NCBI GenBank assembly: GCA_904501915.1
Contig: CAJGCV010000082.1
Location: 1 to 8,008 of the forward strand
Direction: 5' to 3'
DNA: 8,008 nt
Source: an uncultured Akkermansia sp.
Lineage (GTDB): Bacteria > Verrucomicrobiota > Verrucomicrobiia > Verrucomicrobiales > Akkermansiaceae
This document shows, in pieces, positions 1 to 4,785 of this stretch. Each line of letters opens with the position of its first letter. Within the stretch, counting starts at the first letter, position 1. The notes under the pieces are model-generated. The model had not been told where the DNA came from. It searched no databases and saw only the letters and a list, made by a program, of their open reading frames with translations. A program made the translations under genes and the position numbers.

Positions 1-1524
1 CAGGGTACCTACCAGCGCCACGAAGGCACAGGAAGCCACCCACGGAGAGGAAAGTTTGGACAAGCCATCATTCAGCAGACGCCCCCAGCTGGCGTAGGTA
101 TCCGGCAGACCGAAGCCCAGGTAGTCCAGCGAGGCGAGCGACAATATCAACGCCGCCACGCTGAATGGCATGAGCGTGACCAGGATTCCGCGCAGATTGG
201 GCAGAATATGGCGCAGAAGGATGTGGCAGGTACCAGCCCCCATAACCCGGGCTGCTGCCACATAGTCACGGGTCTTCTCTTTCATGGTTGCCGTGCGTAT
301 CAGGTATGTCATGTGCATCCACCCGAACATCGCCAGCAGACTGAGCACCAGGAACAGGCCGCGCAGCTCCAACGGCACGAAGTCTGCCACAATCATGACG
401 ACAAACAAGAACGGCACCTGCGATAATATCTCAATGAACCGCTGAATAATCAAATCAAACCTACCACCGAAATACCCCATGAGCATGCCCATGGTGATGC
501 CGATGAAGTAAATAATGGGCAAATACAGCAAAGCAGCCTTGATATTCACCTGCAGACCGCCGTACAGATACGCCAGGATATCCGCTCCCTGGCTGTTGGT
601 TCCCAGCAGGTGTCCGCCAGTGAAAGGCGGCGCAGGGTGGTAGTACACCTTGCGTTCACTTCCCGCCGGGGTCAGCATCATGAACTTTCCGGCATCCAAT
701 GCACCGCGGTAATGTTCATCCACCAGTTTTCCCGCCTTATATGTGGCAGAGTACACTTCGGTGCGGTTCTGCAGCCAGCCCTGGGCATGGCCATCCGGCA
801 GCCCGCGGCGGTAACGCTGGCGCAGGTGCGGCTGACCATCGGCATACAAGCGGCAGGCCAGTCCATTGTACGGCGTCTCGCCATCCACATCGTACAGCAC
901 GCCATCCCGCCACTCCAGGGGCTCTGAGGGGAACGGCGCGGCATCCATCGTGGGGGCATAAGGCACCAGCGGCATGATAACGAAGCCTGATACGCCGGGC
1001 TGCCCCAGACGGTCACGCAGGGCGCGGTAATCGGTTTCCGCCCTGGCTTCCGCCCCTTTGAGGCCGAAGACCTTGCCAGGCAGAACCGCGCGGGTCAACG
1101 CAGGGCTGTAACAGTTTCCATCATACACCACCAGCAGGGCACGATTGCCCACCAGGCATTGGTCCATGGCTGCCAGCAGCATAATACCCCCGAAGGCGAT
1201 GAGCGACCAGTAACCGCGCTTGATGCTCTTGAACCGGGCCAGGCGCTTGGCATACTCCGGCGGCAGGCGCAGACTGGATTCCCGGCGCACCAGCAGATAC
1301 AGCCCCGCCAGCAGCAGGCAGGCCATGCCCAACCAGCCAAACCACTGCACGCGGCCATCTGCCGCCAGAAATGGGGCCACTTCCTCTGCACAATTCAGAA
1401 ACGGCACGTCACGGCTCACCGTGAACGGCCATGAAAGCGTGGGCAGCAGCCAGCCATGCAGTTCGCCCAGCGCCCCAAGCAAGGCCGCCAGTATCAGCAG
1501 AAGCGCTATGAGGTTCTTAGACAT
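1..1524 (-). CDS. yejE: YejE-type oligopeptide ABC transporter permease, 3' end cut by window edge
   Basis: The frame is open from ATG at 1524 to the left edge (508 residues, C-terminus missing). It is an inner-membrane permease subunit of a YejABEF-type peptide importer. The core resembles E. coli YejE from memory: RFKSIKRGYWSL (98-109), LLVVYDG (130-136), the LLGTNSQGADILAYLYGG entry to the permease domain (306-323), and the cytoplasmic EAA loop that contacts the ATPase, YVAAARVMGAG...LLRHILPN (421-443), then LDYLGFGLP (466-474). E. coli YejE has about 341 residues, so this one is much longer. It has about 95 extra N-terminal residues with two hydrophobic segments (about 4-30 and 62-80) and an insert of about 100 residues (203-304) with MORN-like repeats. 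Its start overlaps the yejB stop by one base (TGATG), which implies translational coupling. Family call firm; substrate inferred. Confidence 0.9.
   Translation of the reverse strand, partial: MSKNLIALLLILAALLGALGELHGWLLPTLSWPFTVSRDVPFLNCAEEVAPFLAADGRVQWFGWLGMACLLLAGLYLLVRRESSLRLPPEYAKRLARFKSIKRGYWSLIAFGGIMLLAAMDQCLVGNRALLVVYDGNCYSPALTRAVLPGKVFGLKGAEARAETDYRALRDRLGQPGVSGFVIMPLVPYAPTMDAAPFPSEPLEWRDGVLYDVDGETPYNGLACRLYADGQPHLRQRYRRGLPDGHAQGWLQNRTEVYSATYKAGKLVDEHYRGALDAGKFMMLTPAGSERKVYYHPAPPFTGGHLLGTNSQGADILAYLYGGLQVNIKAALLYLPIIYFIGITMGMLMGYFGGRFDLIIQRFIEILSQVPFLFVVMIVADFVPLELRGLFLVLSLLAMFGWMHMTYLIRTATMKEKTRDYVAAARVMGAGTCHILLRHILPNLRGILVTLMPFSVAALILSLASLDYLGFGLPDTYASWGRLLNDGLSKLSSPWVASCAFVALVGTL
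733..873 (-). repeat. MORN-type repeat pair encoded inside yejE
   Basis: Residues 218-264 of the YejE-like protein read as two successive units of about 23 residues. The first is PYNGLACRLYADGQPHLRQRYRRG and the second is LPDGHAQGWLQNRTEVYSATYKAG. This follows the YwqK-type MORN variant pattern (G-x-x-x-x-Y-x-x-G/N-x-x-x-x-x-x-x-Y-x-x-G). A weaker similar stretch, WRDGVLYDVDGE (205-216), precedes them. By the topology of the family this segment should face the periplasm, between the first core membrane helix and the permease domain. The repeat assignment is by eye. Confidence 0.6.
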
Positions 1525-2852
1525 CACTCAAAACGGACACGGGGGTCAACGAGCGCAACCAGCAGGTCCGAAAGCAGGTTGCCGATGATAATTAACACAG
1601 AGGTAAGCAGTAATGTGCCCATGATGAGGGAATAATCCTTATCCAGCAAGGCCTGGAAGCTCAGCATCCCGAAGCCCTGGATGTCAAACACTCGTTCAAT
1701 GAGAATAGACCCGCCTACGACCGAACAAATGACACTGCCCAGCGAGGAAACAATCGGTATCACCGAATTTCGGAACGCATGTCCCCACACCGCCATGCGG
1801 AACGACACACCCTTGGAAACCGCCGTGCGCACGTAATCGGCAGCCAGGTTTTCCATCAGGTTGTTCTTCATCATCATGGTAGTCACAGCAAATGTGGAGA
1901 CCACATAGCAGGTGAGCGGCAGCACCGTGTGCGCCGCAAGGTCGCACAACTGGTCCTTGAACGGCATCCATTCAAACCCGGGGCTCACCAGACCATACAG
2001 CGGGAACCACTCCAGACGCGCCCCCAGATAAACCAGCATCACCGCACCCAGGGCAAAGCCGGGCACAGCATACCCCACAAACACCAGCACACTGGTAACG
2101 CTATCCAGCCAGCTGCGGTGCCACAGGGCTTTCATCACCCCCAGCGGTATGCTCACCACATAAGTAATCAGCGCACCCAGCAGGCCAAAATACAGAGAAA
2201 CCGGCAGGCGGTCCCACATCATGCGGGTCACCGGCTCGTTATACTTGTACGAAAGCCCCAGCTCCCCCTGCAGCACACCATGAAACGCCCGCCGGCTGGC
2301 TACAGCGCGCCAATGGCGGCAGGCAGGGCTCTTGGCCAGCGCGGCAATCTCTGCGGCATCGGTTATGTTGCGGCGCGCGGCAAGCCGGGCTGCCCGGTCT
2401 GCCGGCGATTCAATTTTCACCGTCCAGCCTTCATCCTCCATCCACTGCGGGGCGAGATACTGCGGGGAATCGCCCTCGCGGGTGACCTCCAGTGTCGCAG
2501 CATGTCCGCTGGCAGAGACTATCGTTATCACCGCCACATGGTCGGCATTGAATTCAGCCTTGGCAATCTCCACATTCTGGGGCAGCAGCCCCAGCCACTG
2601 CAGATAGGCTTTCCAAGTGGGCTCCTGCAGGTTAAAAAGCTCTTCCAGGCGCTCCAAATCTGCATTTCCCAGGCGGGCGGCAGAAGCATTCCCCACCGTT
2701 TTCTCCCCCGTAAGCGCACCAATGGCCTGTTCCTGCAACATGCGCTCCACCGGCCCTCCCGGCACCATGCGGGTCAGAAAAAACACCAGAAACGTAATGC
2801 CAATCAGGGTAACAGGCATCAGTATCAGGCGTCTGAGAATATAGTAGCGCAT
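1524..2852 (-). CDS. yejB: YejB-type oligopeptide ABC transporter permease
   Basis: This 442-residue inner-membrane permease pairs with the YejE-like protein encoded downstream. The N-terminus MRYYILRRLILMPVTLIGITFL with VPGGPVERM (30-38) matches the YejB/DppB/OppB start. The core follows: GELGLSYKYNEPV (196-208), LPVSLYFGLL (216-225), YVVSIPLGVMKA (231-242), an EAA loop YVRTAVSKGV...HAFRNSVIP (340-366), SILIERVFDIQGFGML (382-397) and LVDPRVRFE at the end. About six membrane helices fit (8-28, 217-238, 252-277, 305-327, 363-383, 408-432). E. coli YejB has about 364 residues; the excess is mainly an insert at about 91-190 in the first periplasmic loop. The start at 2852 was chosen because GGAG lies 9 bases upstream and because longer versions would run through the tRNA genes. 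yejB is the first gene of the unit; no yejA lies before it. Confidence 0.92.
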   Translation of the reverse strand: MRYYILRRLILMPVTLIGITFLVFFLTRMVPGGPVERMLQEQAIGALTGEKTVGNASAARLGNADLERLEELFNLQEPTWKAYLQWLGLLPQNVEIAKAEFNADHVAVITIVSASGHAATLEVTREGDSPQYLAPQWMEDEGWTVKIESPADRAARLAARRNITDAAEIAALAKSPACRHWRAVASRRAFHGVLQGELGLSYKYNEPVTRMMWDRLPVSLYFGLLGALITYVVSIPLGVMKALWHRSWLDSVTSVLVFVGYAVPGFALGAVMLVYLGARLEWFPLYGLVSPGFEWMPFKDQLCDLAAHTVLPLTCYVVSTFAVTTMMMKNNLMENLAADYVRTAVSKGVSFRMAVWGHAFRNSVIPIVSSLGSVICSVVGGSILIERVFDIQGFGMLSFQALLDKDYSLIMGTLLLTSVLIIIGNLLSDLLVALVDPRVRFE

Positions 2853-2861
2853 ATATAACAG

Positions 2862-2865
2862 CTCC
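2862..2865 (-). promoter_or_regulatory. Ribosome binding site of yejB (GGAG)
   Basis: On the minus strand GGAG is followed by nine bases and then ATG at 2852-2850, an ideal spacing, which fixes the yejB start. A stronger AAGGAG lies further upstream (2876-2881), but the nearest ATG after it is only about four bases away and out of frame with yejB, so it is unlikely to be the working site. Confidence 0.65.
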
Positions 2866-2940
2866 GTGCATTCTACTCCTTTCCACTCCGTGTGGCAAGT
2901 TTGTATTCTGTTATCAGCGCAAGAAAATGCGGCATTGCTG

Positions 2941-2981
2941 CAAAACAAACAAGAGGCGGCCTCGTAAACAGGCTGCCTCTT
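2941..2981 (-). terminator. Rho-independent terminator of the tRNA unit
   Basis: Read on the minus strand, AAGAGGC-A-GCCT pairs with AGGC-C-GCCTCTT around a 7-base loop, with one internal mismatch. The stem is followed by the T-rich tail GTTTGTTTTG (2950-2941). It starts 9 bases past the 3' end of tRNA-Lys and should end the tRNA transcript before yejB, 88 bases further on. Confidence 0.85.
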
Positions 2982-2989
2982 GCTGGAAA

Positions 2990-3062
2990 TACCCCCGCGC
3001 GGACTCGAACCGCGGACAAATTGATTAAGAGTCAACTGCTCTACCAACTGAGCTACGGAGGC
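2990..3062 (-). tRNA. tRNA-Lys (anticodon CUU)
   Basis: The 73-base gene folds as a full cloverleaf on the minus strand. The acceptor stem is GCCUCCG/CGGGGGU, the D arm GCUC-AGUUGGUA-GAGC, the anticodon arm GUUGA-CUCUUAA-UCAAU with anticodon CUU, the variable loop UUGUC and the T arm CGCGG-UUCGAGU-CCGCG, with discriminator A. It decodes AAG. The CCA end is not encoded and must be added after transcription. The top of the acceptor stem is a G1-U72 wobble and there is a second wobble at 4-69. It lies 46 bases downstream of tRNA-Thr in the same unit. Confidence 0.95.
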
Positions 3063-3108
3063 ACATTGTCTGTGAGCACCCTGCATCTGTTGTTCTCTAT
3101 GGGGGAGA

Positions 3109-3180
3109 AGCCGCTGGTCAGATTTGAACTGACGACCCACGCATTACGAATGCGTTGCTCTACCCCTGAGCTACAGCGGC
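3109..3180 (-). tRNA. tRNA-Thr (anticodon CGU)
   Basis: The 72-base gene gives a complete cloverleaf on the minus strand. The acceptor stem GCCGCUG/CAGCGGC is fully paired, the D arm is GCUC-AGGGGUA-GAGC, the anticodon arm ACGCA-UUCGUAA-UGCGU has anticodon CGU, and the T arm is GUCAG-UUCAAAU-CUGAC. The discriminator is U and CCA is not encoded. It decodes ACG. It is the promoter-proximal gene of the two-tRNA unit; its 5' end is 19 bases from the -10 element. Confidence 0.95.
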
Positions 3181-3199
3181 AGATGCTGTGTGCGGCGGC

Positions 3200-3228
3200 A
3201 GCATACCACACGCCACCGGCCATTGCAA
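3200..3228 (-). promoter_or_regulatory. Promoter of the tRNA-Thr/tRNA-Lys unit
   Basis: On the minus strand TTGCAA (3228-3223) and TATGCT (3205-3200) are separated by exactly 17 bases, as expected for a housekeeping sigma factor promoter. A long A/T tract (about 3230-3275) lies directly upstream of the -35, resembling an UP element. The bases just after the -10 are GC-rich (GCCGCCGC), typical of stringently controlled stable-RNA promoters. The start point should lie near 3193, leaving a leader of about a dozen bases. Confidence 0.75.
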
Positions 3229-3300
3229 GCCTTTTTTTGGAAAAAAATATGTTCGTTTTCATAAAAAGCTATTTTTCAATTCTTTTCTAAACTTTTACGC

Positions 3301-3330
3301 TTTACATCCGGCTCATTGCAATGTTATTCT
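3301..3330 (+). promoter_or_regulatory. Candidate promoter of the ankyrin/transpeptidase-like gene
   Basis: TTTACA (3301-3306, five of six consensus bases) is followed after 18 bases by TATTCT (3325-3330, four of six). Transcription would start near 3337, leaving only about 16 bases before the ATG at 3353. A weak AAAGG (3334-3338) would then sit at the very 5' end of the mRNA. The arrangement is divergent from the tRNA promoter in the same 172-base space. Confidence 0.45.
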
Positions 3331-3352
3331 AACAAAGGTACGCTATTGGCTT

Positions 3353-4681
3353 ATGAAAGCGGGCATCATTCTCTCCTGGCTGCTTTTCCCTGTGTTCACC
3401 GGCATGGCATATGCCGGTGATATGCGCATGCCGGACTTTTTGAAACGCCACGGCCAGCAACTTGCCCACTTCCAGGGAGATTCCCCGCGCCAGTCCCAGA
3501 TAGCGCGCATGCTGTCACGCAAGCTGCTCAGCATCGTTAAAGGCGGCGACATCAATGCCCGCGACAGCCGCGGTCAGACCGCGCTCATGATGGCCGCCGC
3601 CCTCAACAACCGGGAACTGGTGGATGGGCTGCTGCTCTATGGGGCAGATCCGGGCATTGCGACCCCGAAAGGCCGCTGCGCGCACCACCTGTGTACTGAT
3701 GACGAGCTTCGGCGCAAACTCATCAGCTGTTGTCTGAAAGCCTCCCGGCCAGCCAGTCTGCACGATGCCGTGCAACTGCCGGAAAAAGCATTTGAAAAGA
3801 CACTCAGACTACTGCGCGCCGGGGCAGACATCAACCAGCTGAACGATGAGGGCAAAACACCGCTCATGCTCTTGACCGCCGAACAGACGGAACTGGCTCA
3901 CCTCCTGCTGGAAGCGGGTGCCAACCCTGCTCACTGGTGCATGAAGGAGCGCGCTAAAGCCAAGGTCAGGAAAGTGGAAGTCCTTTTCACCCACAAGAGC
4001 CTCACCCCGGAAGAACTGGAGGCAGAAGACGCCGAAAACGCCCGGACCCTTGACCGCATGCGCGCCGAAAAAGTCAAGTGGATGCGATTTATCGATGCGG
4101 CCATGGTCCGCGCAAAACCGCGCAACGGGCCTTCTTCCTTCAAGTGGGATTGGCGCGAAAAACGCCATATCAACAACAACCTCGTCTACAAAATGAACGA
4201 GGCTCGCGGCATTGAAAGCCCCGGGCGCAGCGGTTACATCGGCCCGGTTTACCGCGGCAAAGTCACCCTGCATTACGACCAGGAGGGTGTACCCCCGCTG
4301 AGCGTCCCTGTGCAGAGCGGCGGGCGCGCACACAACTATTTCGGCAACGACGAGCGCACCTCTCCTTCCATTCCGGAGGGCATGGCCGCACGCATCTACC
4401 CGGATTTCCACGGCTACAGCATCAACGGCTTCTACATCTCCTGCCTCGGGCGCGACGCCATCCCCAAATTCACCGAAGACCGCAACAGCATCCTGCTGCA
4501 CCTGGCGCTGGTAGCCGTACCCGGAGAAACAGAGGAAACCACCATCCGCAGCACCGGCTCCCACGGCTGTATTTCCATGAAAAACCTCAGCGACTGGAAA
4601 ATCATCTACCACGAACTCCGCGGAAAAGGTCACACGCCATCATCCGGCATTGAGCTGACCATCACCTACGCGGTCAAATAA
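3353..4681 (+). CDS. Exported ankyrin-repeat protein with L,D-transpeptidase-like C-terminal domain
   Basis: This 442-residue protein starts with a signal peptide (KAGIILSWLLFPVFTGMAYA, probable cut after Ala21, no lipobox), so it should be periplasmic or secreted. Ankyrin-like units are visible at about 64-100 (GDINARDSRGQTALMMAAALNN...LLLYGADP) and 154-192 (LRAGADINQLNDEGKTPLMLLT...LLLEAGANP), with degenerate sequence between. A charged, helix-prone stretch (about 198-245) links to a C-terminal domain (about 295-442). There, His383 (SILLHLALV) is followed 19 residues later by SHGCISM (403-409), the His/SHGC arrangement of YkuD-type L,D-transpeptidases with Cys406 as nucleophile. Such enzymes act on peptidoglycan stem peptides. 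The start at 3353 places the signal peptide at the N-terminus; the open frame extends upstream to 3188, but that would run through the promoter region. It may be an L,D-transpeptidase or a related amidase/carboxypeptidase. Confidence 0.8.
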   Translation: MKAGIILSWLLFPVFTGMAYAGDMRMPDFLKRHGQQLAHFQGDSPRQSQIARMLSRKLLSIVKGGDINARDSRGQTALMMAAALNNRELVDGLLLYGADPGIATPKGRCAHHLCTDDELRRKLISCCLKASRPASLHDAVQLPEKAFEKTLRLLRAGADINQLNDEGKTPLMLLTAEQTELAHLLLEAGANPAHWCMKERAKAKVRKVEVLFTHKSLTPEELEAEDAENARTLDRMRAEKVKWMRFIDAAMVRAKPRNGPSSFKWDWREKRHINNNLVYKMNEARGIESPGRSGYIGPVYRGKVTLHYDQEGVPPLSVPVQSGGRAHNYFGNDERTSPSIPEGMAARIYPDFHGYSINGFYISCLGRDAIPKFTEDRNSILLHLALVAVPGETEETTIRSTGSHGCISMKNLSDWKIIYHELRGKGHTPSSGIELTITYAVK

Positions 4682-4718
4682 GCCACCGCTGAGCGCAACA
4701 CCGCTTTTCTTTCTCATA

Positions 4719-4755
4719 AAAAGCCGTTCCGCAGCATCTCTGCGGAACGGCTTTT
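4719..4755. terminator. Bidirectional terminator between convergent genes
   Basis: AAAAGCCGTTCCGCA (4719-4733) and its exact reverse complement (4741-4755) form a perfect 15-bp stem with a 7-base loop. The A run on one side and the T run on the other make it work on both strands. It lies 37 bases after the ankyrin gene stop and 30 bases after the autotransporter stop. Confidence 0.92.
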
Positions 4756-4763
4756 AAATCATA

Positions 4764-4777
4764 CCGGCAATTGCCGG
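4764..4777. repeat. Short perfect palindrome next to the autotransporter stop
   Basis: CCGGCAATTGCCGG is a 14-base perfect palindrome, 8 bases past the autotransporter stop codon. A neighbouring GGCAAT (4781-4786), which overlaps the stop codon by one base, allows a competing hairpin (ATTGCC with GGCAAT) on the minus-strand transcript. It has no T tail of its own. It may be a 3' mRNA structure or a protein site; function unknown. Confidence 0.5.
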
Positions 4778-4785
4778 CATGGCAA

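Noticed and set aside
208..1588. Several open frames of 90-122 codons on both strands
   Set aside because: They overlap yejE in other frames; the yejE frame is the one with family motifs and it is continuous to the window edge.
1779..2858. Long open frame of 359 codons on the plus strand
   Set aside because: It lies fully antisense to yejB, has a His/Gln-rich translation of the kind produced by reading a GC-rich gene backwards, and shows no family motif.
2853..2940. Search for a yejB promoter
   Set aside because: GATAAC and TACAAA resemble -10 elements, but neither has a convincing -35 partner; the transcript start is left open.
2853..3140. N-terminal extension of yejB through both tRNA genes
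   Set aside because: The frame happens to stay open through tRNA-Lys and part of tRNA-Thr, but family similarity and the GGAG site support the start at 2852.
3188..3352. N-terminal extension of the ankyrin gene upstream of 3353
   Set aside because: It would bury the signal peptide and run through the divergent promoter region.
3809..4633. Open frame of 274 codons on the minus strand
   Set aside because: It is the antisense shadow of the ankyrin/transpeptidase-like gene, whose motifs and signal peptide are clear on the other strand.
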